Shown: positions 22,294-35,043, counted from the first letter of the stretch. The stretch is 64,000 nt of DNA from Fomes fomentarius (GCA_022606135.1 JABYQN010000010.1:1426001-1490000), one strand, 5' to 3'. The notes: generated by a model from the letters alone, not told the origin. Translations and numbers: made by a program.

Positions 22294-24772
22294 TCAGAAG
22301 GGAAGAACCGCAAACCCTAGCAGCGCCGAGCCCAGTAGAGTCCAGACAGAAGACGAGCCGAGAGGAGATGAGTTAGGCTGAGAGGAAGGCTGTCCAACAG
22401 CAGATCCAGTACCATCAGTGGCGCCAGATTGCGACCCAGTGGACGAGAGGGAATGGTTGCTCATGATCTGAGAGTACATTTGGAATGCGGCCTCGCCCAC
22501 GGCAAGAGTGCCGTGGGTGTACGCCGGGACTTCATGGCCGCTATGAACGATACCCGTAAGTCCCCAAGACTATAACAGCATAGCATACAGTCGGCCAAGG
22601 TGACGTTCAAGGTACTCACGCGCCGTAGATGCGGACGTAAGAGAAAGTTCCTGCGTTCTTGTAAATCCCGGTAACCTGTCCATTGACGGTATAGTTGGTG
22701 AAATCTTGCTTAGCGTACTCGTCGCTGAATTTCGTCTGAAGCGCGTCGACCTGGCGGCGGTTAAGTGAGCGGAAGCCTGCTAGACAGATGTGACGAAACT
22801 CACCATTGCTTCGACACCGTCGAAGTTCAGGATATAGTCCTGCATAGACCAGGGCAAGATCATGAGATCAACGGATGAGGGAGGAAAGGCAAGACATACC
22901 GCGTCACCGTCGTAGATGATGGTCCGTACACCCGCATTGACAACAGACTCCAACAACGGCCGAGAGTTCCTCATCCAGTCACCGGTGTCCGCGAAGTTGA
23001 AGTAGATGTCTGTATTGCTCATAACCCATGTAGATTCAGCGCCGATCTTTGTCATAAGAGAATGGTCGTTAAGGTATGGCTCAAGAGCCGGCGGGTAAGG
23101 GTCCGGATAGAAGCTCGGGACATAGTACGGATCGTATGGTCCCAGTGCCGTATTCAGAATCGCGCGGTTGCAGAAGTTTTGTGCCGATGTGCAAACTTCG
23201 TCCTCGTTCTGGGTGTAGCAAGCCGTGATCTTCACCGTCGACGCCACCACCACCGCCAGCCCCCCAAATCAGCCGACAACATCAATCATGGCAGTGATAA
23301 AGACGTACCAAGTCCTTACATCCACCAGACTTGTTCCATGCATCTGTTGCCGACTGCAGGATGGACGTAGACACAAGAGGCTGGTACCTGGAAACGAGTT
23401 AACTGGCGGGCTCATAGAGATGCGAGTACACCCCACACTCACGGGTTCGATCCTGAATAGCTCAGGTAGCCTGGATACTGAGCAAGAGGATCCTGTGCAA
23501 AACGAGCACCGATCGTTAGCGGTCGGGTAGGATATTCAGAGTGCAGGGTGGGGTGCAACTAACCGTCAAGCCGTTACCGATGCCTAGAACCTTCAGGTTG
23601 ATCGTTGTGCCGGTTACGGTCCCATTTGCAATGCCCTGATTTTGGTCAAGAATGTGCCTATTCCGTAATATGTTAGCTATCCAACCTAATACATCACATA
23701 TGTGTGATGACAGAAAACCTCACGCCGCGATTGTAGGACCATAGTGACCTCCATAACTACCAGATCCCATGTCAGTGATGCTGTGCTATGATCATCACGG
23801 TGGAAGACGACTGACGATTCAGTCCACAATGCGAATTCGTTCTTCTTATACTTCGAGAACTTGGAGTCGCCAAAAAAGATCTGCAGGAACTGGATAAAGC
23901 ATGATGTGGGTTAGATGATCAACGGCTCTGCTATGGAGCACAAGGAGGGATGACTATACGCGTACTTTCCACACGTCTGCAGCCGCATCGGGTGAGGTGC
24001 CCACCCGAAGGTCGCCATGAGAGAAGCCTGCCCCAACAGGTTGGTCAAGGTACAACCTGATGAGGGTGGGTCAATTGAGTGTGGGCTATAAGAGGGTACA
24101 GGACATGCGATCTGTGTAACAATCACGTATGAAACTCACACGTTGGAGACATTGTTCCATGAGTAAGGATTGAGCTTAACTTCGGAGCTGTCGTTCGTAA
24201 TCCTACAGGGCCCGTTCTCTTGGAAGAGTCCGATCATGGACGAACTGCCCGGCTAGGTTAAACTGGAGTTAGCGAAGCAAACGGTAAACTGCGAGTGCGT
24301 GCTTACTCCGCCGTTGAGCCATATTGTCAGAGGAGCCGAATCTGGGTTTTCTCGAGCGGCAAAGAACCAAAACCTGAGGGTCGAGAGATGGATGAAGCGA
24401 TGAAAAGATGTTAGCAAGGCAAAGGAGGACGACGCGCGGGAAGAGTACGCGATGGTTAATGCGGCATGTCGGCGAGAACGCTTACCAGAGACTCTGGTTG
24501 GCAGCGAGGTCGGCGTAGCCGGAAGCTTGGTAAACTCCGGGGATAGTTTCACAGACGCCACTGTTCTCAACGACGCGCAGATTGCCTGGAGTAGTGTTGA
24601 TGGCTGTGCCATTGGCGGTAGCGGCCAAGATTGTGGGCTTGTGGTACAATCGCGCTGAGGCATCCGGCACGACTCCTATCTTGCCATCGTAAGCAGGTAC
24701 TTGGCCGGCAAGAGCCTGGTGTACGATGGCGAGGAGAGCCAGGAGGGAGGAGCGGTGTGTGGAGATGAACAT
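22294..24772 (-). CDS. GPI-anchored serine carboxypeptidase (S10 family)
   Basis: Secreted peptidase removing C-terminal residues. ATG 24772 starts a signal peptide ([14 protein letters not shown]). About ten exons. S10 landmarks: PLTIWLNGG joined to [30 protein letters not shown]; the nucleophile serine in [10 protein letters not shown], split by an intron; GIGNGL; the catalytic aspartate in IIYDGDA|DYILNF; and the catalytic histidine in HEVPAYTHG. All three catalytic residues are present. The C-terminal exon ends in a Ser/Gly-rich spacer ([20 protein letters not shown]) and a hydrophobic tail ([17 protein letters not shown]) without a basic end, which predicts a GPI anchor. The enzyme would thus be held at the cell surface or wall, unlike the vacuolar carboxypeptidase Y type. 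The substrate is not known. Confidence 0.9.
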
Positions 24773-27700
24773 GATGGATGATCGGGAACGCCCAAGGAAG
24801 GAACGAGGATGGGTATGTCGGGATGCCACCTGGACGCGCTTACGAGAGCGGCGGGCACGGAGAGCAGACAGAGGCCAAGGTTTCCAAGGCTGACGAGGAA
24901 TGGAGGAGAGAGCGAACTTAGTCCGATAGACGCCCAGGGCGGCGAGCTGGTGTCATCAACGAGATGGCTATGCTCCTGATCCCGCCTGCCCAATCCGGCA
25001 ATCCAATCCACTAGTCCCTTCTTGATCACCACTCGGAGTCTCGGACACCTCGTCTGACCAGCCAACGAGGGCAATCGCCAACGCAGAGCAAAGCGATATC
25101 AATGTCGTTCTCGCATCGTATCTGGTTGTTCAAGTGTGGCGGCCTTCCAATCTCCCCCGCAGCATGACTAAGTAGTCGAGCGCCCAACTCCCACGCCTGA
25201 CACCCCACGATGCGATCCTACAACCTACCCACTCCGACTCCGACCTCAGCGGGACTGCCTCCTGACAGTTCAGGCTATCCCGCGATGAACGAGATAGAAC
25301 CGCGTAGAACGCCATCTCATGTATCTGCTATATGGCCACCGAAGCGAATGTTCCTTGAATAATGTGATGATAATACACACTTAGTTATCCACCAACGGTG
25401 ACCTCCGAAAAGGCTAAGAATGATTCAACTCCCTTAACAGACTGGTGGAGCGTGGCTAGATATGGGCCGGTGTCATAATAGCTGTGTTGCCGGTTGACCG
25501 GCGGGCAATTCATTGTGTGTCTAATCGTTTAGATATGATGAGCAGCCATCTATGCTCCGATGAGTCTCGGAAGGATCCAGCCACATTTACAGCATCTATC
25601 GTCCGGGCCATGCCTTCTCTGACGGCTCTGCACGATTCTCGTGAGGCTCAAGCGTATTTCACACACATTGGACGCCTCGCACAAGACGCGCCAAAGCGGC
25701 CAGTCGGCCATGAGCTGGTGGCATGGAGACGCGTCCAGATACCTGACATGAGAATATCCATAATGACGATTCGTACCCTATATTCAGCCTGAAGTTTGAG
25801 ACTACCATGGAAACCCAGAGCCCTAGTTTGATGACAGCCTAGAGCAGACAAACGTATCAGTGTTTGATATTACCAATTAGGTTTGGACGGACGGCACAGG
25901 AACAGAAACGAAGGGCTCATAGGCTCGTCCCCATCCGTTTCGATACGAGCGTCAAGGTGGAGGGCACCAAAGCAAGCTCGCCTCCTCCCGTCCTCCTGAT
26001 TTGGAAGGCGTGATCGGCTGGCGACCGGCTGGCGAGTCTAAAGGGCTCATATTGTTCTTTGCTCGTACCATGTGATTCTGGCCATGCGCCCACCGTCTGG
26101 TAAGCAGGTAACCTTGAGCCTGAACGCCGCATCGCAATAGTGGGGTGATTTTGAACCCTAATCCACAGAAACGCAAAGTGACAGAAAGACCGCTGGGGAA
26201 AGGTATGACGAACGGTGCCGTACCAAATGGAGAAATGTACACGGAGAGTGTACTCCAGAAATCAATCCGACCTGTCGGTGTGGCAAAGTTCGGAGAAAGC
26301 AGCAGTTCTTGATGAGAACGGATGCAGATGCATCCAATGCACGAACGCTCAAAGCGCAATGCCATGATTGTTGCAGCGAATTTGAAGTGTGTGATGGAGA
26401 GCAGGTCGCAGACACACTGCTCTGCAGCCCGACGACTTGATCCGGTGGCCCCGAGGTGAAGATGGCTACAATATGTTAGGCATGATGCTGAATTGGCAGG
26501 ACGTTACCCTAATACCAGACGCTGCATGGGCTAGCAGAAACGGTCTCTGTTGCATAATAATGCTAATCCCACGACAAAAAGATTGTTGATCTTCTCCTAT
26601 CTTGTAGTCTGCATCCAACACACTGGTTCTGATTGCTGGTGCAAGAAGGTCGGAGGTACGACGGAGGATCACGCACCGTTAAATGGGTTTGGGAGTGATG
26701 CATGCTATCGGATCACGAGCTCGAGTCACTGAGTACATTCGGAAGACCAAGTCGAACTCGGGGAAATCATCCGTCGCGCCGCCACCCGAACAGCATACAT
26801 ATACCGCCGCGTTAAACTGCGCACTGGGCGGGGGCGCAGTACTTGTTGTGCACGACATCGATGCTGCGGGGTCGAGTATGACCAGGCTTGAACAATCCTG
26901 GAGTGCGCAGGCACCAGGTTAGGCGAATGCCGACTGGACACTGATTTCGCTGGATCGCCGGCAACAGCTCCCGGGATCAAAACAATATGTTCAGTTGCTT
27001 ACTAAGGTCATGTCGCTTAGTGCATCCCACAAGAGAATCGATCGTTCGTCGGAGAAAGCTTCATCGCGACGGTCAATTGACACAAGAACGGTACCTGGAA
27101 TCATTCGGTCATGGACGCTAGAACATTGACGAGATGATGGACGAACAAGGGACGCGAACGCAGGTCGTTGGTAGGAAATATTGGTCGTGATGAAAGAGAA
27201 GGTGCCAGTGGTTGGTAAGAGTGATTTGATGGCTGGAAGCAATACCAATGTGGGTGTCCTTTGGAAGATAGGATGAACTCATCGCGAAGGATCCGCGGTA
27301 GAGGCTGTCCACTGTGATGGTGAACGATCGGGGCAGCAACGCTGTGTTGGTCGCGGAACGCAGCACACAAACCGCATGTTCTACAGGATGCAGAATCGGT
27401 TGTTCAGCAGCCTGGGGGCTTCTGAGGGAGTGTGTATGGCTTCCTAGGGATAGGGCTTCTTAGCTCGGAGATGAATACCGCTATCCGAACAAGTGTCCAA
27501 GGGGTCTCCTATGGTGAAGAAAGAAGATGTACCCTGGGTCGGAACTAGTAACGTCGAACTGAGTTCGCCAGTGGTTCTCCACATAGCAGAGTCCAGCGTG
27601 TGAGCGCATGAATCTGAAACACATTGTGAGGATATGACGCGTACCGTTTTGCCGTTTTGTGGAAGCAGATGCTGTAACTCGGACGGTGGCATGAACAAGG

Positions 27701-28612
27701 TTAGAGCGAATGACGAAGTGGTCATTGGGACAGGTATCCGATCAGTAACGGAGGAGTGAGATAGATGTTGCGTAAGTGCACGAGCACCTTCCTTAGTCAA
27801 CATGGTCAGAAGGGAGACGGGGAATTCTGAGATGGGGCACAACGATCAAATTAGGTCGAAAGGAGGCGAGGGAAGGGTGACGGCGGGAATTGGAAAATGC
27901 GGGAAATCGGTGCGCAAGGGAGGAGGCTGTGCCAGAGAGAGGGCGAGACGTGTTGATAGAACAGGGATACGGTTTGGCAGCGAAGTTGATGCTATGATTC
28001 GCGGGGTTTGGGCCAGAGGGTGATGCATCCCCCCAAAGCGGCCATTCTTTTGCTCTCCGGCCGCTCGTGGGCCGCTCCCAGGCGGAGGCATCCAGGCCGA
28101 TTGGGATGCAATAAGCTCTGGCGCGGGCTGTCAATGTACTCGCGGACCCCAGTGAGCGCCCTGGCGTGAGTCAGTGGCCCTTGGGCGGTGCCGAGTGCTA
28201 GAAAGCCTACGTCACACATGTCCTCGTCACGCCTCGCAGTGTCTCGGACGGTGTAATCGGACGGGGAGAGAGGCCGACACGCAAAAGCGGTCTGTTTTGG
28301 TGAGATTGGAGGCGATGGAACACGATGAGATCAACTTGGCGACAAAGGAAAGGGAGTGCGATGAGGAGGCGGGGGCTGTTGTGTGGATGCCTCATTGATG
28401 GGGATCCGAGAATGGCAACCGTACTTGTTAGGGCGGCTAGACTCGGCAACGACGGCACAGCATGGGAGGAGTGGGAACCAAGGCTACGTGTGCCTAATCC
28501 GCAGCCCCATCCCTTTTCTCCCCTCCACCAACCTCCTCCCTTTCGTCTCGCCCTTCTTCGCCTTGCCTTCATATACCTGCCTCCGCAGTTATAAACCTCC
28601 CTCCATCCTGCC
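24773..28612. other. 3.8-kb stretch without a convincing gene
   Basis: The left end is the promoter of the carboxypeptidase. Open frames of 70-137 codons occur on both strands (for example minus strand 25952-26365 from a true ATG, and 27444-27842), but none matches a known family or assembles into a spliced model I would defend. The right 200 bases (28500-28612) are pyrimidine-rich and form the leader of the zinc-finger gene. No tRNA, long repeat or transposon ends were recognised. Confidence 0.5.
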
Positions 28613-29853
28613 ATGGACGACCCAACTTTCGCCCAGTTCTACTCTCAGTCTGCGGCATTCGAGCCTCAGGCCTATCACAAGCTTGACAACCAACCCGCAG
28701 CACCTCCTACCATCTCCCTCGACTCCAACGAGAACCAGAAGCAGCCCCTTGATTTCTTCAACTACTCGCAGTCTGGTTTAGACGTTGTTGCTCCTCACCC
28801 AGACCAATTCGAACTTGAGCTCGACAACTCCCTCGCAGCCTTCGACGCGGAGCTAAGCCTTCTCCCCATCGACACAGCGGACTTCACCTTCTATCACTCA
28901 GCTACTCCCGCCTTCGGCCCACCCTCGTCCTTCACCGTCTCTTCTGAGTCGGTGTCGGGTTATGATTCAGCGTACAACGACAATCAATCCAGTCGTTCCG
29001 AGTCGTTCTACAACTTCAACGGCAATTCTCCCACGTCCAACTACGCCTCTAGCGTCTACTCGTCCCTTACCCAAGAGCAGCTCGACATGGACTTCCAGCG
29101 CATGGGCATGCCCACCGATGACCCCAACTCCTTCGGTGCCCTCCCTACTTCCCGCAGCTCCCCGGGCAGCGTCCCCAACATCTCGCAGTACTCCCCTGCA
29201 TACTCTTCCCCTCGCGGGTCCTTCTCAGATTACGAGCCTGCGCAGCCGCAGCAGGTCCGGCTCGGAAGCTCCGCCGCGTCCGACTACTACCCGCAGGCGC
29301 AAGTGTCTATCAACAAGTATGCGGCCAGCGCTCGTGTTATGCACCAGGCCCCACAGGCTCGCTCGACGGCGAGCATGTCACCCCAGCTCTCTGCAATGTC
29401 GCACCCCTCCATCGGCTCCCATCACCCTTCCCTCAGCGTCCAGAGGACGAAGATGGAGAACATGCATGAGGACCCGAAGCGCAAGTACCAATGTCCCACG
29501 TGCCCGAGAGGTATGTTGTGCTCCTCCTTGTTTTGCCTGTGATCTGACAGTTCGCCACAGCGTTCGCCCGCGCCTACAATCTCAAGACTCATATCCAAAC
29601 GCACGACCCGAACCGCCTTAAGCCCTACGCTTGCCACCATAAGTCGTGTGGTCGGTCGTTCAGTCGCAAGCATGACCTTACCCGTCACATGGTCTCCATC
29701 CATCGTGCGGAGTCGGTGACCTCGCTGCAGGCGGGTCACCCGCCTAGGGCCATCGGTGTCGACAGTGGGCGTCGTGCTTGGTGTGACCAGTGCGGTCGCA
29801 GCTGGATTGACAAAGGAAAGGAGTCGGGCTGTGATTGCAATGATGTGAAGTGA
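28613..29853 (+). CDS. C2H2 zinc-finger transcription factor with a Cys-rich tail
   Basis: Two exons. The first (about 300 codons, start MDDPTFAQFYSQSAAFE) is a low-complexity Ser/Pro/Tyr/Gln-rich domain with acidic patches (DQFELELDNSLAAFDAELS), typical of an activation region. At its end KYQCPTCPR joins across a short intron to AFARAYNLKTHIQTHDPN, giving finger 1 (Cx2C...Hx3H). Finger 2 is PYACHHKSCGRSFSRKHDL then TRHMVSIH (Cx4C...Hx4H). The protein closes with WCDQCGRSWIDKGKESGCDC, four or more cysteines that may bind a further zinc. Tandem fingers with AYNLKTH/KHDLTRH resemble Crz1-like fungal regulators, but I see no clear calcineurin docking site, so no orthology is claimed. Nuclear location inferred. 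The target genes are not visible from sequence. Confidence 0.88.
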
Positions 29854-31912
29854 TCTGCGACGTGTTGTATCATCCCTATGCACTCGCCTCCTTTGGTTTG
29901 CGTACGTGGCTCTTCATTAATTTATTAGTTTCATGTGCTTACTCTCGCACGCAGCGCCGGCAACAATCACGTCCGTCTAGCGGTGTAGAGACTCCGTCAA
30001 GGTCTCAACGGTCTGACCGTGGTACGCTCCCATCGTGACGACGATGATGTTCGGACAATTCGCGTACAACGTTCACGGGTCTCAAGTCTTCTTCAGTGCC
30101 CTGTAGAGTATGCGTTTCTACGAATATCCCCCCTCCTTTTTCTCATCGTGTATCCGATTGATTGCTTGTGGTCGTTCATATGCTTTCCATTCTGAACGTG
30201 CGTCTCGTAACGATAACTTTGCTTCCTACAACGATTCTATACAGTCGTTATCCTATCTATGTCGAATAACCTTGTGCATTCCCGTCTGTCGTATCTTCCG
30301 TAATACATGTCATCTATGCTACATGCCTGGTGTGATTCTGCGTCTCACTACTTCACCTCCCGGAACTACTCAGTGACATGTCATCCTGAACGTTTACCCG
30401 AGCTGACCGAACGGTACGGCTGCAGAAGGCATCGTATACTTTCGATACGGGCCGCTTTGGCACAGTTGTAGGTCCATGTGGACATTTGTCCAGAGGAGCT
30501 GCGCGCGTGCCGCGGCGCAGCCGGCTATCTCGTCATATCGGTGTTGTTGACGACTCGCTATTGTGTAGTCCCAAGTTGAGCCGAATTGTGCAACTCGACT
30601 GGCTCTGTTTAGGATGACAGGATCTGGGCAATAGAGTGCGTGATAAATGAGCTGAAGAGGCCGGGCTTACTACTTTGCGGTGCATGTCTCCATGAGCGCG
30701 AATCATATGTGCACTGTACAGCACCGGTGGGAGGATACACGTTGGATTCGGAAGCTTTCGTGGAGGGGGATGGTAATCTCCGATCAATCCGCATCCAGCT
30801 CGGCGGAATAGCTGTGGGGTATGGATTTACAGGTGTCTCTCTCATTTAATATCTACTGAGGGCCGCAGTGAATTCGAGAACACTCGACGCTGCGGTGTTG
30901 AGGCTGCAGACATCAACGACGTAGCTGCTCAGCGAGCAAGCACGCGTGCAGCTGCGGTCCAGTTCGACAATCTGCGAGAGGATGTTCGCAACTGCATCGT
31001 GGACGATACCCGCAGCGCTACCGCAGAACCTAACCTTGTCCGGGTCTGTCACTCTCTGTCACTACAGTTGAACAAGCCATCATCCTGCTGCTGCGGACGC
31101 GCGCAGCACTAAGAACAGGTGGTCCCACTCGGTCACAAGGCTGGGTGGTTGACTGCCCGAGAGAACCGACCTGCCGCTGAGGTGGAATAGGGACAGGTCG
31201 AGCGTCTAGTCTAGGTGAAGAACCACAAATGCGTCAGTGTCATTATGTCTATCCTTTGGCGGGAGATGAATATCCACATGGATACGCGTGCGCAACGATA
31301 TCTCCACTGCATAAACCGCCGGTTTTTCGCGAAGCGAATCGGTGCGGCAGCGGGGGAAGTACTTGAATCATGTGCCACTGCTTTATGAAACCCAATGAAC
31401 TTGGTGAGGCTGGTTTTAGACGCGGGAAACATGGATCCCTGATGGGACGTCAATACTGGATGGTGAGAGGCTGAGAGCCAAGAGCTGAAGAAAGGTGGTC
31501 GTCCCGTTCGGCGTCCCGTTCGCGTAGAGCCCCACTGTGTACGTCTAAATGAAGTAGTATGTACGCGTTGAGCTGTCATGAGCTATGTGTTGAGCTGGTA
31601 GATATGACGATGTTCACAGAGCCTGCCCACTCAGCCTCTCCACATGGGCGCCTACTACATCATGAGCCTCCTCCATGGACGGTGACGTTAGCAGCTAGAA
31701 ACATCGCGCGTCCGATGTCACCCCAACTCGAAATAGACGGGGCGTCATAGGCTCATAACCAGTGGCTCTCGCCAGACTTTGGTTTCCCTTTCAGGACATA
31801 CAAGTCAGAGTGATCTTCCAGTGACGTCGTACGTCCCTCCGTCCGCACCGAGTATGTATACCCCTTAACCGCCCTCAACACTCCCCTCGTTTTACTTCTC
31901 GCGCCATCCAAC
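29854..31912. other. 2-kb interval with at most one doubtful gene
   Basis: The 3' flank of the zinc-finger gene, a possible two-exon gene at 30613-31112 (listed separately), and the catalase promoter (31580-31912). Nothing else was recognised. Confidence 0.4.
30613..31112 (+). CDS. Possible two-exon gene or relic, unknown function
   Basis: Two open stretches on the plus strand are joined by a plausible 50-base intron (donor GTATGG near 30819, acceptor CCGCAG at 30868). The join keeps frame: exon A reads LLLCGACLHERESYVHC, VGGYTLDSEAFVEGDG, IRIQLGGIAVG; exon B reads EFENTRRCGVEAAD, AAVQFDNLREDVRNCIVDD and ends CCCGRAQH with TAA at 31110-31112. No in-frame ATG precedes exon A after the stop at 30610, so a 5' exon is missing or the locus is broken. 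No family is recognised. Confidence 0.3.
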
Positions 31913-34696
31913 ATGTCCTCCGCCATCGGATCCGTCAAAGAGGCGTTCACTTCCGCAACCGGCCACACTGCCAAGATCGCGGACCTTCAAAAGGCGACCT
32001 TGGATACTAGCAAGAAGTCCACAAAGGGCTTGACTACAGATTATGGCATATTCATCTCCGACACCGACAATTGGTGTGTATATTTCGCAGATAGATAGGT
32101 GACTTTGAACTCTCAACTTGACCCGTATTCTAGGCTTCGCGCCTCGGACGGCGCGCGTCCTGGGCCAGCTCTTCTGGAAGACCAGGTGTGTCAGGTTGCG
32201 CCCAGCATGTGGCTGAGACACTGACATGACTTCTGATAGATCGCTCGAGAAAAGATCATGCGATTTGACCATGAGCGCATTCCAGAGGTGAAAATCTACC
32301 GCTGGCAGACCGAGACCTCTGCTGCCTGCTGACCTTCTCTGGCACTAGCGTGTGGTTCACGCCCGTGGGGCCGGAGCGCACGGATACTTCAAGGTAATCA
32401 CGGAAATTGATATCTCCGGATGTACGGTTCTGAATGCTTATCGCTCCCAGGTCTACGACGACAGAGCGTCCAAGTACACCTTTGCTCCTGTGTTGACGGA
32501 TTCGTCCCGGATTACACCTACGTTCGTGCGTTTCAGTACGGTTCAGGGCTCCCGTGGGAGTGCAGTACGTACGTCTCCGCTCTTGCACGGAATATTGTAA
32601 TCACCGCCATCTTCGCAAAGGATACGGTGCGCGACGTCCGTGGGTTCGCGGTCAAGTTCTACACCAACGAGGGGAACTGGGACATCGTCGGCAACAACAT
32701 TCCCGTGTTCTTCATACAAGACGCAATTAAGTTTCCCGACATTGTGCACGCAGTCAAGCCCGAGCCTCACAATGAAGTCCCAACGGGACAAAGTGCTCAC
32801 AACAACTTCTGGGACTTCGTCGGTCTTCAACCTGAATGTATGCGCTTTTTTCGCCATAACACTTGCGCAGCTGATGTTGCATGACGCAGCTGCTCATATG
32901 ATAATGTGGGTCATGTCCGACCGCGCGATCCCTCGGTCCTACCGTACGATGCAGGGTTTCGGTGTGAACACCTGTGAGCTCCATGTTTCACAAGTTGAGT
33001 TCGCCTCGCTGATATTTCGGTCCAGTCACTTTGGTGAATGCTCAGGGCGAACGTTTCTTCGTGAAGTTTCACTGGATCCCCGAACTCGGCGTCCATAGTT
33101 TGGTGTGGGACGAGGCTCTTAAGATTGCCGGTCAGGATCCAGGTATATGGCTAAGTCAATCCAGCTAAGTCGAACATCATTGTCTCATGCCTTATCTCAG
33201 ACTTCCACCGTAAAGATCTCGAAGAGGCTATCACTACTGGCGCATGCCCAAAGTGGTTCTTCGGCATACAGGTCATCGCAGAGGCACGGGAGAACGACTT
33301 CGACTTCGACATTTTGGACGCCACGAAAATATGGCCCGAGGAGCTCGTCCCCGTGGAGGTAATCGGAGAAATGGTCCTCAATCGTACCGTCGATGAATAT
33401 TTCCCTGAGACTGAGCAAGTTGCGTTCTGTACTACGCACGTCGTCCCCGGCATCGGTTTCAGCGACGATCCCCTCCTTCAAGGTCGCAATTTCTCTTACT
33501 TCGACACGCAGCTTTCTCGCCTTGGCATCAACTGGCAGCAGCTTCCCATTAATCGTCCGGTGTGCCCCGTCTTGAACCATCACCGGGATGGCGCTATGCA
33601 ACACAAGATCACCAAGGGGGTGAACTACTGGCCGAACCGGCATTCTACGGCCCCACCTGTTCACCCAAGTGATGGTGGCTATGCTGAGTGAGTCATTCGA
33701 TGGGTTCCGCATCTGCCTTGGGGCTGAACACAAGTACAGGTATCCGCAGAAAGTACAGGGTATCAAGCAGCGGCTGCGCACCGAAAAATTCCAAGAGCAC
33801 TTCGATCAGGCTCAACTCTTCTACAATTCCCTGACTGACTACGAGAAGGCGCATCTCGCTGCCGCCCTGTCCTTCGAGCTCGACCATTGCGACGATCCGG
33901 TCGTATACGAGACTTACACCAAGGTCTTAAACAATATCGATTTCAACCTCGCAAAGCAAGTGGCAGTCAATGTCGGTGGAGTCATTCCAGACAAAACCGC
34001 TCGTGAAAACCGTGGTCAGACGTCTGCGAAGCTGTCCCAGCTCAGCTTTGCGCCAAAGCAGCCTACGATCAAGTCCCGTCGGATCGCCATACTCGTCGCA
34101 GATGGCTTCAATCTTGGAGAGGTACAGGCGTTGCGAGCGGCTTTGAAAGCGGGTATGGCGAACACATTCGTCATTGGCCCTCGTCGCGGACCAGTGTATC
34201 CCGACGGCGAAGAAGTTGGGTCAGACAAGGGCTACAGTTCCGACCATCACTTCGAAGGTCAACGGAGCACGATGTTTGACGCTATTCTCATCCCTGGAGG
34301 CGCGAAGCACGCACAGGCCCTTGCGGACAACGGGCGTACCATCCATTGGATTCGGGAGGCATTCGGCCACTGCAAGGCGATCGGCGCTCTGGGAGAAGGT
34401 ATGACTTACCTTTACTGATATCTCAGTCACCCTAAGCCATCTTTACAGGTGTCGCGTTCCTGCGTGAGGCTGTCCAGCTGCCGGTGCAGTTCGCCACGGA
34501 CCTCAACAGCAACAACGTCACCAACTCCTATGGTGTTGTCTCTGCCGGAAAGTACGACGCAGGTGCGGCAGCGGCAGATGTTCTCACCGTCAGGCAAGAC
34601 GAGAAGGGTTTCATTTCCAACTTTGCGTACGAAGTCAGCAAGCACCGCTGCTACGAACGCGAGACGGATGGATTGGTATCCAAGGTCGCTTACTGA
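31913..34696 (+). CDS. Large-subunit heme catalase
   Basis: Dismutates hydrogen peroxide to water and oxygen. Start [17 protein letters not shown]; about nine exons; roughly 700+ residues, the length of clade 2 catalases. Seen in order: RFDHERIPE, the catalytic histidine in [26 protein letters not shown] then [20 protein letters not shown], the catalytic asparagine in [46 protein letters not shown] then [15 protein letters not shown], and the heme-ligand tyrosine in [17 protein letters not shown]. The usual family text is RLFSYxDTQ, so one residue before the FSY differs. The C-terminal flavodoxin/DJ-1-like domain ([26 protein letters not shown]) lacks the reactive cysteine of true DJ-1 proteins, as usual in this clade. 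No signal peptide or peroxisomal tail (ends SKVAY), so probably cytosolic. Confidence 0.93.
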
Positions 34697-34838
34697 GGTG
34701 CAAGAAGGTAATTATGCGAATCGGAAGGAAATTGTTTCGTACACGTACTGTAACATCACAATGTTTTCATAATTGCATAAGTTTGCCAAGCAAGAAGGGC
34801 AAGAATATGAGGTCTCAAAGATGCAACAGTAAAACACT

Positions 34839-34923
34839 AGCCCACCGCGAGGGTCGAACTCGCAGCCTTCAGATTACCCGTCTAGTAAGAGTCTGACGCT
34901 CTATCCGATTGAGCTAGGCGGGC
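34839..34923 (-). tRNA. tRNA-Lys(CTT) with an 11-base intron, copy 2
   Basis: Same mature sequence as the copy at 22.0 kb: acceptor GCCCGCC/GGTGGGC, CTT anticodon in loop CTCTTA...A. The insert is ctagacgggta, one base longer and altered relative to copy 1. A TTTT run follows on the minus strand. The gene lies 142 bases past the catalase stop codon. Confidence 0.93.
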
Positions 34924-35043
34924 AACGTCACTGGCTTACCATATCAACGTCGATTTCATTTCTGTTGCAAACACGAAACCACGTATGCACGCAGTGGTGG
35001 CAGAACTCCAAATTCTTTCACTGCTATCCCTCTCGTGTTGAGG

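Noticed and set aside
28207..28614. 135-codon minus-strand frame before the zinc-finger gene
   Set aside because: Arg/Gly/Lys-rich translation of a pyrimidine-rich leader read in antisense; no sign of a gene.
31211..31579. 122-codon minus-strand frame upstream of catalase
   Set aside because: No homology, no splice partners, low-complexity basic translation typical of chance frames.
22027..34923. tRNA-like sequences as tRNA-derived retroelement (SINE) heads or LTR primer sites
   Set aside because: All three are complete cloverleafs with intron and terminator; no A-rich tail, LTR or body follows them.
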